Shown one piece after another: positions 1 through 8,194 of a DNA stretch of 64,000 nt. The stretch comes from Pelosinus sp. (GTDB lineage Bacteria; Bacillota; Negativicutes; Propionisporales; Propionisporaceae), in assembly GCA_021372375.1 (NCBI GenBank), contig JAJFUN010000062.1, positions 81,567-145,566 on the forward strand, written 5' to 3'. The notes under the pieces were generated by a model. The model was given only the letters and a program-made list of their open reading frames with translations, ran no database searches and was not told where the DNA came from. A program made the position numbers and the translations under genes. The number at the start of each line of letters is the position of its first letter. Position 1 is the stretch's first letter.

Positions 1-491
1 TTAGCCTTGGCAATATCTTGCGGATTTTTTTCCGGTTTGGATAAATTAATGGTAATATCTAGTTCACCATACTCAGTTGCGGCTTTATAATTAATATTTT
101 TAGCAATGCGCTCAGTTTGAATATAATTGCTGTTTTGGCTGAGTGCATAAAACCAAGCTGTCGCCTCTCTGGGATTTTCCTGATATTTTTCGTAAAATTT
201 ATGGTTGATCCCTGAAGGCTTTGGCATAAAAACATCCATAATCTTGGCGGCTAAAATTTCTTTTTCATCAAAAATTTCTTCAATTATCTTTTCCCGGCAG
301 GCATACAGTACTAGCTGATCTAACAGCTGAGGGATGGTATCATGGCTACCGCCCGCCGGACCTCCCGCGAAATCACTAAGATTTAATAAATGCAGTATTT
401 GATTGCGCACATATACTTCATCTTGGCCTTCAATTAGCTCAAGTGAAATAGCTTGATTGATTAATTCTTGAATAACCTCATATATATTCAT
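1..491 (-). CDS. galT: UTP-hexose-1-phosphate / UDP-glucose-hexose-1-phosphate uridylyltransferase, class II (partial, C-terminus outside window)
   Basis: N-terminal 163 residues of a class II (Firmicutes-type) GalT, which exchanges galactose-1-phosphate for glucose-1-phosphate on UDP-glucose in the cytoplasmic Leloir pathway. My translation starts MNIYEVIQELINQA and contains the segments MPKPSGINHKFY and ALSQNSNYIQ, which I recognise from this GalT class; it is not the HIT-fold class I enzyme. The ATG at 491 is preceded by GGGGAATAA. It lies 30 bases after galE and is the last visible gene of the galK-galE-galT operon. The reading frame is open to the window edge, so the 3' part is missing only because of the cut. 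Confidence 0.85.
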   Translation of the reverse strand, partial: MNIYEVIQELINQAISLELIEGQDEVYVRNQILHLLNLSDFAGGPAGGSHDTIPQLLDQLVLYACREKIIEEIFDEKEILAAKIMDVFMPKPSGINHKFYEKYQENPREATAWFYALSQNSNYIQTERIAKNINYKAATEYGELDITINLSKPEKNPQDIAKA

Positions 492-521
492 ATTTATTCC
501 CCTTTGCATATCAGCTTATTT

Positions 522-1511
522 TTACTCGCCAAAACCATTGGGGTGTCCTTGATGCCAGTTCCAGGCATCAGCAATAATTTCTTTTATATCAGTGCGCTTT
601 GGTTGCCAGCCCAAAATTCTCTTGGCCTTAGCAGATGACGCAATCAGTTTACTGGGGTCTCCAGCCCGGCGCTGACCAATTTTCGCCGGTATTGCATGCT
701 TGGTAACAGCGCGTGCTGCCTCTACTATTTCTTTCACTGAAAATCCCTGACTGCTGCCTAAATTAAAGACATTACTGGTATTTTGCTGTTTGAGATATTC
801 CATCGCCAAAATATGCGCATTAATTAAATCTTCGACATGGATATAATCCCGCACGCAGGTCCCATCCTCGGTATCATAATCTTCGCCGTAAATAGAAATG
901 TATTCTCTTTTACCCAAAGCTACCTGCAAAACAATCGGAATTAAATGAGTTTCCGGCGCGTGATCTTCACCGATTTCCCCGGTACTTCTGGCTCCGGCCA
1001 CATTAAAGTAGCGCAGTGCTACATATTTCATACCATAAGCGGCATCGCACCATTTCATGATTTTCTCCATCGTCAGCTTGGTCTCACCGTAGGTGTTGGT
1101 AGGCATTGTCGGCATTTCTTCGGTAATCGGCACAACTTCTGGTTCGCCATAGGTGGCTGCAGTGGAAGAAAATACAATATTCTTAACACCGTTTTCCTGC
1201 ATAACTTCCAGCAAAATTTGCATACCATATACATTGTTATTAAAATATTTGAGCGGCTGCGTCATAGATTCACCGACAAGCGAATTGGCGGCAAAATGAA
1301 TAACCGCATCAATGTTTTCCTTGACAAAAACGCCTTGCAAAAAGGCTTTGTCACGAATATCTCCCTCATAAAAAGCAGCCTTAGCATGCACCGCCGCTTT
1401 ATGCCCTGTTTGCAAATTATCTACTATTACCACCGAAAAACCGCGATCAATTAACTGATATACAGCGTGTGAGCCAATATAGCCGGCTCCGCCTAACACT
1501 AAAACACTCAT
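522..1511 (-). CDS. galE: UDP-glucose 4-epimerase
   Basis: Interconverts UDP-galactose and UDP-glucose with bound NAD. It is a short-chain dehydrogenase fold of 329 residues, the usual GalE length. Visible are the NAD-binding GGAGYIGSH at residues 7-15, the Ser-Ser-Thr region near 115 and the catalytic YxxxK pair Y141/K145. The start overlaps the galK stop by four bases (ATGA), and an AAGGAGG ribosome site lies inside the galK 3' end, so the two are translationally coupled. The product serves galactose breakdown here and can also supply UDP-galactose for surface polysaccharide. Confidence 0.97.
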   Translation of the reverse strand: MSVLVLGGAGYIGSHAVYQLIDRGFSVVIVDNLQTGHKAAVHAKAAFYEGDIRDKAFLQGVFVKENIDAVIHFAANSLVGESMTQPLKYFNNNVYGMQILLEVMQENGVKNIVFSSTAATYGEPEVVPITEEMPTMPTNTYGETKLTMEKIMKWCDAAYGMKYVALRYFNVAGARSTGEIGEDHAPETHLIPIVLQVALGKREYISIYGEDYDTEDGTCVRDYIHVEDLINAHILAMEYLKQQNTSNVFNLGSSQGFSVKEIVEAARAVTKHAIPAKIGQRRAGDPSKLIASSAKAKRILGWQPKRTDIKEIIADAWNWHQGHPNGFGE

Positions 1512-2692
1512 AAATTAGCCTCCTTAGTAATTTCTCTGGCGCCCTCGCCAATACTAGCCAGATAAAAAGTTGCCTCATAGCCGATTTTTTCTTTATACGC
1601 CTTGCCTACCGCCAAAATAAAACTATCGGTTTGATCCTTTTCTACAATAGCAATCGCGCAGCCGCCAAAACCAGCCCCTGTCATTCGGGCGCCAAGCACG
1701 CCGCTTTGCTGCCACGAGGCTTCCGCCAAGGTGTCAAGTTCAATACCGGTAACTTCATAATCATCCCTCAGCGAAATATGCGACTGGTTGATTAGCTCGC
1801 CAAACTCTTGTAGCTTGTCTTGCTGCAAAGCCTTTAACGCCTTCAGCGTCCTCGCATTTTCCGTTACTGCATGACGGGCTCGTTTAATTAATATGCTGTC
1901 GCCGATAAGCGCCTGATGCTGTAAAAAAGTCTGTTCATCAAGTTCGCCCAGCGATTTGATTTTAAGCATGGTCTGCAGTTTTTTGAGTGCTGCCTCACAC
2001 TCGCTGCGGCGCTCATTATATTTAGAATCAGCCAGCTCGCGTCGCTTGTTGGTATTCATGATTACAATATTATAGTTATCAATGGTGATTGGCGCATACG
2101 AATATTTAAGCGTGTCGCAGTCCAGCAAAATACCATGTCCTGCCTTCCCCATACCAATGGCAAACTGATCCATTATGCCGCTGTTTACACCAATAAAATT
2201 ATTTTCCACCTGCTTGCCCAGCTTGACAAGTTCAAGCTGCTCAATAGGCAGCTTAAATATCCCTTTGAGAAGCACGCCTGTCACCAGCTCAATTGAAGCG
2301 GAGGAAGATAGGCCTGCCCCATTGGGAATTTCTCCATAATACAAAATATCCATACCACTGCTCACATCATAACCGGCAGCGCGTAAATAAGCAATCATGC
2401 CTTTCGGATAGTTAGCCCAGTCATGTTCTTTTTGGTATGTTAAGCTGTCTAACGAAAAAGTAATGCAGCCCGTATCCGGAAAGTTTAGCGAATAAAGCCG
2501 CACCTCACGCGTGCTTGTTTTTCTTGCTAGGGCGTATGTACCAAAGGTTAACGCACAGGGAAATACGTGACCGCCATTATAATCGGTATGCTCACCAATC
2601 AGATTTATACGGCCTGGTGCAAAAAATACATGCTCAGCCTTCTGGCCAAATTGCGCCAAAAAAGCTGCCTGACACTGCTCTAAACAATTCAT
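1508..2692 (-). CDS. galK: galactokinase
   Basis: Phosphorylates galactose to galactose-1-phosphate with ATP; first enzyme of the Leloir pathway and first gene of galK-galE-galT. A GHMP kinase of 394 residues with the galactokinase signature [15 protein letters not shown] at residues 27-41, the glycine/serine-rich GHMP loop ([11 protein letters not shown]) and a C-terminal [11 protein letters not shown] motif. I chose the ATG at 2692 because AGGGGG sits about seven bases upstream; an in-frame ATG eight codons earlier has no ribosome site. No galactose regulator or permease is visible nearby. Confidence 0.96.
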   Translation of the reverse strand: MNCLEQCQAAFLAQFGQKAEHVFFAPGRINLIGEHTDYNGGHVFPCALTFGTYALARKTSTREVRLYSLNFPDTGCITFSLDSLTYQKEHDWANYPKGMIAYLRAAGYDVSSGMDILYYGEIPNGAGLSSSASIELVTGVLLKGIFKLPIEQLELVKLGKQVENNFIGVNSGIMDQFAIGMGKAGHGILLDCDTLKYSYAPITIDNYNIVIMNTNKRRELADSKYNERRSECEAALKKLQTMLKIKSLGELDEQTFLQHQALIGDSILIKRARHAVTENARTLKALKALQQDKLQEFGELINQSHISLRDDYEVTGIELDTLAEASWQQSGVLGARMTGAGFGGCAIAIVEKDQTDSFILAVGKAYKEKIGYEATFYLASIGEGAREITKEANL

Positions 2693-2814
2693 AATACGCC
2701 CCCTACATGTAACCATTTAATACCCATTAGGTTCTATACTTATAAAGTACATTTTTAGTTAAAGAATGTCAACGTTTTTAGTAAATTTTTTATTGGCAAG
2801 CAGCCCCTTGCCTT

Positions 2815-2922
2815 AATTCCCCTCTAGAGAGGGGTGCCCGTTAGGGCGGGGTGTGTTGCTTTCGCTTTGCCGCTGAAGAACACACCCCGTCACTTCGCGC
2901 CACCCCTCTCTAGAGGGGAATT
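2815..2922. repeat. MITE-like palindromic element, 108 bp, 22-bp perfect terminal inverted repeats
   Basis: The outer arms 2815-2836 and 2901-2922 are exact reverse complements (core CCCCTCTAGAGAGGGGTG). A second nested pair, GGGGTGTGTT at 2838-2847 and its complement at 2879-2888, gives a double-stemmed cruciform. It contains no ORF. One arm recurs alone at 39225-39244, so the sequence is dispersed in this genome. Confidence 0.85.
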
Positions 2923-2945
2923 TTTAAATATCTTTTATGGACAAA

Positions 2946-2980
2946 AAACTGCTTGTTTGCCAAAAGCAATCAAGCAGTTT
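2946..2980 (-). terminator. rho-independent terminator of the PspC gene
   Basis: Arms AAACTGCTTG (2946-2955) and CAAGCAGTTT (2971-2980). Read on the minus strand the stem is followed by a T-run (complement of 2943-2948). It lies 35 bases after the PspC stop codon. Confidence 0.8.
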
Positions 2981-3014
2981 AAATAAATTTTCCAACTTAT
3001 ATTTTTAGTAAAAA

Positions 3015-3284
3015 CTAACTTACCGGTAAAATCAAAAAGGCTAAAACGTATAAAGCAATACCAAATCCTTTATAACAGGCAGCAATCACAAAAATCAACC
3101 TTAGCAAACTAACGTCGATGCCTGTGTAATTACTCACCCCGGCACACACGCCCAAAATCATGCTGTGTACCTGATCAAGCGCCATATGACGCCCCATCGC
3201 AGTCATATCTGGTGCGCCGCCTTGCACAAATTGCCAAATCGTAAAACCACTGACAACATATGCTGCCATCCGAATAAGCCACAC
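3015..3284 (-). CDS. PspC-domain membrane protein
   Basis: Small membrane protein with a C-terminal PspC domain: the stretch ILGVCAGVSNYTGID, then a hydrophobic segment ending LYVLAFLILPVS. The N-terminal part contains another hydrophobic helix (about residues 2-20). PspC domains occur in phage-shock and envelope-stress proteins; the role of this stand-alone copy is unknown. I prefer a GTG start at 3284 because a GGGGGCGGAG ribosome site lies six bases upstream. An in-frame ATG at 3311 lies upstream of that site and has none of its own. It is downstream of the FtsW-family gene on the same strand, with a 69-base gap. Confidence 0.75.
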   Translation of the reverse strand: MWLIRMAAYVVSGFTIWQFVQGGAPDMTAMGRHMALDQVHSMILGVCAGVSNYTGIDVSLLRLIFVIAACYKGFGIALYVLAFLILPVS

Positions 3285-3353
3285 CACATTCTCCGCCCCC
3301 AACAATAACATTTGGTAACATTATTGCCGGAAACATGAAGTTTTAAACCTGCG

Positions 3354-4535
3354 TTAGACGTGCTGCTCGGAGCGCTTATTAATTAACTTTAGCTTTGCTG
3401 CTTTCTCAGCGATTGGCTCTCTTTCTTGCTGCGTCTCCACGGTATTTCCCCGTCTGCCAATACTAATCAATATACCGACAGCTGCCATATTCACAATCAG
3501 CGACGTACCGCCGAAACTGATAAACGGCAGCGGCACGCCGATTACTGGCAGCATCCCGGTAACCATGCTGATGTTGATTACCCCTTGTCCCACAATCATT
3601 AAAGTAAGACCTATAGCCAGCATCTTACCAAATCCATCCGTAGCCATTCTGGCAATTTTTCCGCCATATAAGGCAAAAGCCCCAAATAGTACTAATACCA
3701 GTAATGCCCCAATAAAACCCATCTCCTGACAAAGTACCGCAAAAGCAAAATCGGTATGGGCCTCCGGCAAATAATAAAATTTACTGGCCCCCATCCCAAG
3801 ACCTGTACCGGTAATACCGCCAGAACCAATGGCGAGGAGTGACTGGACGGTCTGATAGCCAATACCCTGTTGAAAGGCCCAGGGATTGAGCCAAGCTGCA
3901 ATCCGCTCAGCCCGATAGGAGGCCGCGTAAGTGAAATACACCAGTCCCCCAACCACCAGCGCATACAAAGAAAGACGCTGCTGCTGCGGTACCCCGGCAA
4001 TAACGTACATGATCAGGCACAAACCCACTACCAGCACCGCTGTTCCCATATCAGGCTGTTTCATAATAAGCCCGCCCATAATTCCCACAAAAATGAGGGG
4101 ACTTGATAGCAAGGTAACCCGCCACTGCTTTTCTACACGCGGCCCTAAATAGCTTGCCGCGATTATTACCGATGCCAGCTTGGCCACTTCAGATGGTTGA
4201 AACTGAAAGCCTATATTCACCCATCGTCTAGCGCCGTTTATCGTAATCCCCATAACAGAAACGGCAATCAGGAAACCAATTGTTGCCAAAATTAGTAGGA
4301 ATATCAGCTGCTTTAATCGTCGATAATCCATAATTGCGGTAAGCAAGAGACAAACAAAACCTATGCCAAACGCGGCAAAGTGCTTTTTTACAAAATAATA
4401 ACTGTCATGAAACTCCTGCCCCGCACTAACAAAACTGGCACTAAATACATTAACCGCGCCAATAATTAATAGAATAAAAGTAATATATAATATCGCTTCG
4501 GCCGGACTCCGCCAAAATTTGAACTTATTAGGCAT
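3354..4535 (-). CDS. ftsW: FtsW/RodA/SpoVE-family peptidoglycan polymerase (SEDS protein)
   Basis: Polytopic membrane protein of 393 residues in the SEDS family, which polymerises glycan strands from lipid II together with a class B penicillin-binding protein. Recognisable pieces are FQPSEVAKLASV near residue 115, the NPWAFQQGIGYQTVQSLLAIGSGG loop (given here only as the family landmark around residues 215-240) and GVPLPFISFGGTS near the C-terminus. Ten hydrophobic segments are likely. A GGAGG site precedes the ATG. FtsW (division) and SpoVE (spore cortex) cannot be separated on sequence alone. It stands outside any dcw cluster, so the symbol is tentative. Confidence 0.85.
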   Translation of the reverse strand: MPNKFKFWRSPAEAILYITFILLIIGAVNVFSASFVSAGQEFHDSYYFVKKHFAAFGIGFVCLLLTAIMDYRRLKQLIFLLILATIGFLIAVSVMGITINGARRWVNIGFQFQPSEVAKLASVIIAASYLGPRVEKQWRVTLLSSPLIFVGIMGGLIMKQPDMGTAVLVVGLCLIMYVIAGVPQQQRLSLYALVVGGLVYFTYAASYRAERIAAWLNPWAFQQGIGYQTVQSLLAIGSGGITGTGLGMGASKFYYLPEAHTDFAFAVLCQEMGFIGALLVLVLFGAFALYGGKIARMATDGFGKMLAIGLTLMIVGQGVINISMVTGMLPVIGVPLPFISFGGTSLIVNMAAVGILISIGRRGNTVETQQEREPIAEKAAKLKLINKRSEQHV

Positions 4536-4627
4536 TTGAAAGCCTCCATTGTTTATTAAACTCTTTTTATTATAACAAAAATTTTACGCTGCCCCAATAA
4601 CCAAATTACAAGTTACTGAATATTATA

Positions 4628-4645
4628 TCATACCGCATGGTATGA
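4628..4645. promoter_or_regulatory. perfect inverted repeat, possible operator
   Basis: TCATACC-GCAT-GGTATGA, seven-base arms with a four-base spacer, 41 bases before the start codon of the beta-propeller gene and between it and the divergent FtsW-family gene. There is no T-run, so it is not a terminator. A regulator-binding site is an inference. Confidence 0.4.
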
Positions 4646-4686
4646 GTTCCCCAAAATTTAGATTATTGTAAAAAGAGGTGACTTGT

Positions 4687-5646
4687 ATGGAAGACCTTAA
4701 GTTTAGCCTTTTGGCAATTGACGCTTTACATAAAACCATATTTTGCGCCGATGGTACCAAAGGTGAAATACTTTGGGAGGTTAATTATCCAGCTAATCAT
4801 ACCATTACTGAATTAACCGTAGATACTGCTGCCTGCAAGGCTTACTTACCGGCGGTAGACACAGCTGGCCGCGGCGCGCTGTTCACCATTGATTTAACTG
4901 CCAAGACCCTTACCGAACTGCCGCTTGTACTGCCTCACCCCCTGCAGTTTGCCCTGCTGCCGGAAAAACAGGCAGCGTACCTGGTCGATGCCCAAAACAC
5001 CCTGCATGCCATTAATCTTGCCGACACATCAATAACGGCCTGGGGACGGCCCGAGGGAGAAGACATCGCTTGTGTCGGATTGGAGGCCGACAGCCAGGGG
5101 CTCTACACAGCATGGGAACAAGGAGAAAACGGCATGATAGCCGCCTTTGATCTAGCGGGTAATTTACAGTATCAGCATGAACTGACCGGAATTCCCACAA
5201 ATATTATTTTGGCCGGCGATAGGCAAATTTTAGTTCCCTTTACTACTACTAACTATACTAAAGAAGGCATTATCATTATCAAACAAAATGAAAAAAATGA
5301 TACGACTGCTGTCATTACTACCAAATGCTGCTTATGTACCAATTCAGCCAGCCCCTATGCCATTTACCCTTCGCATGCTGCCATTTCCCCTGATGGGCAT
5401 ACCGCCTATATTGTCAATGAAGAAAGCGCTTCCCTTACAATTTTGGACCTAACTACCGCCAAAATTACCGGTCATATCCAGGTTGGACGTTCAATTTCCT
5501 ACTTGCACATACTGCCTGGCGGCAAATTTGGCCTGGCATCAAGCCACATGTTTGCTGACTTATGCCTAATTGACCTGATTAATGGTAAATTATTATCAAC
5601 TACCAATACCTCCCGGGAAATTCTTGGTTATATTGCCATACTGTAA
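4687..5646 (+). CDS. YncE-like beta-propeller protein
   Basis: Predicted seven-bladed beta-propeller of about 319 residues, resembling YncE/YVTN-repeat proteins. Late blades show the pattern AYIVNEESASLTILDL followed by ITGHIQVG. No signal peptide is visible, so it is probably cytoplasmic. There is no catalytic signature and I cannot assign a substrate. The ATG at 4687 follows AGAGGTG with good spacing; a GTG at 4678 is part of that ribosome site. Monocistronic, ending in a terminator shared with the convergent gene. Confidence 0.7.
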   Translation: MEDLKFSLLAIDALHKTIFCADGTKGEILWEVNYPANHTITELTVDTAACKAYLPAVDTAGRGALFTIDLTAKTLTELPLVLPHPLQFALLPEKQAAYLVDAQNTLHAINLADTSITAWGRPEGEDIACVGLEADSQGLYTAWEQGENGMIAAFDLAGNLQYQHELTGIPTNIILAGDRQILVPFTTTNYTKEGIIIIKQNEKNDTTAVITTKCCLCTNSASPYAIYPSHAAISPDGHTAYIVNEESASLTILDLTTAKITGHIQVGRSISYLHILPGGKFGLASSHMFADLCLIDLINGKLLSTTNTSREILGYIAIL

Positions 5647-5671
5647 TTAAAGCTGCCGCCTCAATATTCCT

Positions 5672-5725
5672 AAAAATAGGCTATTGCATAAACCGATGTA
5701 AAGCGGTCTGCAATAGCCCATTTTT
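5672..5725. terminator. bidirectional terminator
   Basis: Arms GGCTATTGCA (5679-5688) and TGCAATAGCC (5709-5718), flanked by A-run and T-run, between convergent genes ending at 5646 and 5732. Confidence 0.8.
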
Positions 5726-5731
5726 ACATTA

Positions 5732-6853
5732 TTATTTTTTTCCCAGTGGGCGCGGCCATTTGGTATCCCATTTACTTTTAGGCTTGCTTGCTGCTTTCTT
5801 GGTTGTTTCTGGCTGCAAGAAGCTTTTAGGTGCTGTCATAACTGGCGGTTCAGATTTAACAGCCGGCTTGACAAACTCACTCATCGTCTGGCTCTTGGCC
5901 TCTGAGGCCAAAGAAAACTCTTCATCCTCTACCATACTCTGATCCCCAATGACAGAAAGCTCCTCCTCATTGCAAGCAGGCTCTTCTTCAAATACACTTT
6001 GCTCTTCTTCTTCCCTTTCATACTCCACATATTCCGGTATGGGCTCTGACATGTTCTTCATAATGCCTTTTTCCATCATAGCCAGAATCAGCAGAAAATG
6101 ATCGGCTTCCCTAAGGACATGAGCCGCTAATTCCTCAGGAATTAGCCCAACCAGCTTGCACTCAGCTATCATTTCGCGTGAGGCTTTTTTAAAGTCCCTG
6201 AGGCGCATAACCGCAGACCGCATATCCTTAATAAAACGCTTAAATACAGGAAACTGCCCGCTGCACTGCAGCATACTGGCAAAATCATTACCTTGTAAAT
6301 ATAGTGTGTCAAATTCCTCTGAAAACTCATTGGCAGCGCCAATAAGATTGTATTCTGATGGATCCATGAGATGGGCCATAAATTTAGCGTGATCGGCCAT
6401 AATGCGCAGCCAAAAGATAGCTTCCTGCGCCTTGGCGGCATCACTAATTGCCACCTTGCCATCGCGCATTTTATCTAAAAGCCTAAGTACATATTCTGCC
6501 TCGCGCGCCATATGATCGAGCAGCAGCGGAAAATTACACCCATGCAGTTTACCGCAAAGCATGAGCTCTATAAGCTGCCGCTTGAACCGGCAAAAATCCT
6601 TCACGGTATTATAGGCATCAGCTACTAAAGCACTATACTTCTTTTCGCCTGAACACTGTTCAGCCCGCTCACGCAACTGGCAAAATTCCTTATTAAAGGA
6701 TTCTGCTTCATTCTTTAAATCAGTACGCTCACAGGGCAAGCCTTGTTTTATAAACATAGCATGTTCCTGCATAATCCCTAACCAGAACCGTATTTCCTCC
6801 ATATTCAGCGGCTCTATCGGCTGGGGAACGCCATAAACTATTTGACGCGGCAC
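5732..6853 (-). CDS. DUF2935 protein with a long charged C-terminal tail
   Basis: Two tandem DUF2935 helical-bundle domains: the first starts at MEEIRFWLGIMQEHAMF, the second at AIFWLRIMADHAKFM. The regularly spaced Glu/His residues in these units suggest metal-binding four-helix bundles, but the family's function is unknown to me. After the domains comes a tail of about 105 residues, acidic (EREEEEQS, EDEEFS) and then Lys/Pro-rich at the very end (KPKSKWDTKWPRP), which is not part of the domain. I chose the GTG at 6853 because GAGGGGAGAG lies just upstream; ATG codons further upstream precede that site. Confidence 0.75.
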   Translation of the reverse strand: MPRQIVYGVPQPIEPLNMEEIRFWLGIMQEHAMFIKQGLPCERTDLKNEAESFNKEFCQLRERAEQCSGEKKYSALVADAYNTVKDFCRFKRQLIELMLCGKLHGCNFPLLLDHMAREAEYVLRLLDKMRDGKVAISDAAKAQEAIFWLRIMADHAKFMAHLMDPSEYNLIGAANEFSEEFDTLYLQGNDFASMLQCSGQFPVFKRFIKDMRSAVMRLRDFKKASREMIAECKLVGLIPEELAAHVLREADHFLLILAMMEKGIMKNMSEPIPEYVEYEREEEEQSVFEEEPACNEEELSVIGDQSMVEDEEFSLASEAKSQTMSEFVKPAVKSEPPVMTAPKSFLQPETTKKAASKPKSKWDTKWPRPLGKK

Positions 6854-7024
6854 TTTAACACTCTCCCCTCTACATACCACCTTTATCATTACAATATATG
6901 CGGAGTATATAGAGTGTGTGCCAGACAACCTTGCCTGCTGAACTTTTTTTGTTTTTTATTTTATAATAATCATGCAAGATATAAAAATTCATATTATACT
7001 ATAATAAAAGGAGGAGTAAAATTA

Positions 7025-7447
7025 ATGAAAAATATACTAAAAAAGTCTATCGTTTATGTAGTATTAGCCTGCTTTTTCCAGCTTGTCTTAGGCACTGCTA
7101 TTGCATCAGCCTCACCAGGCGATGATCGACATTATCGGCATGAGCAGCAACAAAGAGATCGTATGGAAAGAGAACGCCATGAGCAGCATGAGAGAGACCG
7201 CATTGAACAGGAACGGCATGAACAACGCGAACGAGAACGCATAGAAAGAGAGCGGCATGAACGGCGTGAGCATGAACGTCATGTGCGTGAAGAACGCGAA
7301 AATCGCCGGCACGAGGAAGAAATGAGGCGGCATGAACGTGAAAGTGAACGCGAATGGCATGAACGGCAAGAACGCGAAAGAGAACGCCATGAACGTGAAA
7401 ACCGAAGAATTGCCCACGACATTCTAAATCTAATTCTTGATAACTAA
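7025..7447 (+). CDS. secreted Arg/Glu/His-rich low-complexity protein
   Basis: 140 residues. A clear signal peptide (Lys-rich start, hydrophobic core IVYVVLACFFQLVLG, AIASAS cleavage region) is followed by about 90 residues composed almost only of Arg, Glu, His and Gln in a loose repeat such as RERHEQHERDRIEQ. The tail ends in AHDILNLILDN. The alternating opposite charges predict a long single alpha helix exposed outside the cytoplasm, and the His content could bind metal ions; both are inference. The ATG follows AAAGGAGGAG. Flanked by its own terminator. I know no named family for it. Confidence 0.8.
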   Translation: MKNILKKSIVYVVLACFFQLVLGTAIASASPGDDRHYRHEQQQRDRMERERHEQHERDRIEQERHEQRERERIERERHERREHERHVREERENRRHEEEMRRHERESEREWHERQERERERHERENRRIAHDILNLILDN

Positions 7448-7467
7448 ATTATACCTTCTTATACTCT

Positions 7468-7521
7468 AAAAAATGGGGCTGTCGCATTAGTATTATTGCT
7501 AATGCGAACAGCCCCATTTTT
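7468..7521. terminator. bidirectional terminator
   Basis: Long stem ATGGGGCTGT-CGCATTAG pairing with CTAATGCG-ACAGCCCCAT, flanked by A- and T-runs. It separates the convergent Arg/Glu/His-rich gene and trmB. Confidence 0.9.
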
Positions 7522-7526
7522 ATAAA

Positions 7527-8177
7527 TCACGGAAAAATAACTTCCGCTCGATTAATTGTTGTACCAAGCGCGCTAAATTTGGCTTCATACTCTGTCATGA
7601 TATTGCCGTCATGACCGGGTGATGCCGGATCATGCAAGTCAAAAGTTATATTGCGCTGTAAGAGCTTAGCCTCAGTAAACTGTTCTAGCGAAAAATCAAA
7701 TAACGGCCGATTGTCGGTCTTAAAGAATAACTCACCGCCAGAGCCTAGTATGCTCCGATACTTTTCCAAAAAGCCAATATGCGTCAGACGCCGTTTCGCA
7801 TGTCTGGCTTTAGGCCAGGGATCACAAAAATTAATGTAAAATCTACTCACTTCTCCTGGAGCAAAAATACCCAGGATATTGTTAATATCAAATACTAAGA
7901 GACGTACATTGGTCAGCCCTTTTTCCGCCACCTTTTTTGCGGCAAAATACAATACATCCTGCTGCGCCTCAATACCAATAAAATTGGTTTCAGGCTGACG
8001 CTCAGCCAGCTCGCTGATAAAACGCCCCTTTCCTGTTCCAAGCTCTACATAAAGCGGAGCCGTACGGCCAAATACTTCCTGCCACTTGCCTCGCACCGCT
8101 TCGCCTGGATGCATCATTACAATACTGTCATATTCTTTAATAGCTTCGGTAATCCATGGTTTCTTTCTTAATCGCAC
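7527..8177 (-). CDS. trmB: tRNA (guanine-46-N7)-methyltransferase
   Basis: SAM-dependent enzyme that makes m7G46 in the variable loop of tRNA. 216 residues, normal for the family. The SAM-binding motif VELGTGKGRF lies at about residues 43-52, the NFCDPWPK motif typical of TrmB near 117, and the conserved C-terminal TEYEAKF near 190. It lies 17 bases after the sigma54-type regulator on the same strand and is probably co-transcribed with it, though no functional link is evident. Confidence 0.95.
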   Translation of the reverse strand: MRLRKKPWITEAIKEYDSIVMMHPGEAVRGKWQEVFGRTAPLYVELGTGKGRFISELAERQPETNFIGIEAQQDVLYFAAKKVAEKGLTNVRLLVFDINNILGIFAPGEVSRFYINFCDPWPKARHAKRRLTHIGFLEKYRSILGSGGELFFKTDNRPLFDFSLEQFTEAKLLQRNITFDLHDPASPGHDGNIMTEYEAKFSALGTTINRAEVIFP

Positions 8178-8194
8178 ATTTTCCCCACCTTATT

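Larger units (their letters stand above)
2693..3014. other. gene-free stretch upstream of galK
   Basis: No coding potential seen. It holds an inverted-repeat element at 2815-2922 and the terminator of the PspC gene at 2946-2980. The galK promoter should lie between about 2693 and 2815, which is AT-rich, but I could not pick a convincing -35/-10 pair. Confidence 0.7.

Noticed and set aside
5608..5621. ACCTCCCGGGAAAT, 12 of 14 matches to the Bacillus Noc-binding site
   Set aside because: Single occurrence inside a coding sequence; expected by chance and Noc specificity here is unknown.
7112..7417. Open frame on the minus strand rich in Phe and Met
   Set aside because: It is the antisense shadow of the Arg/Glu/His-rich gene; the repeat codons generate it. 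No ribosome site.
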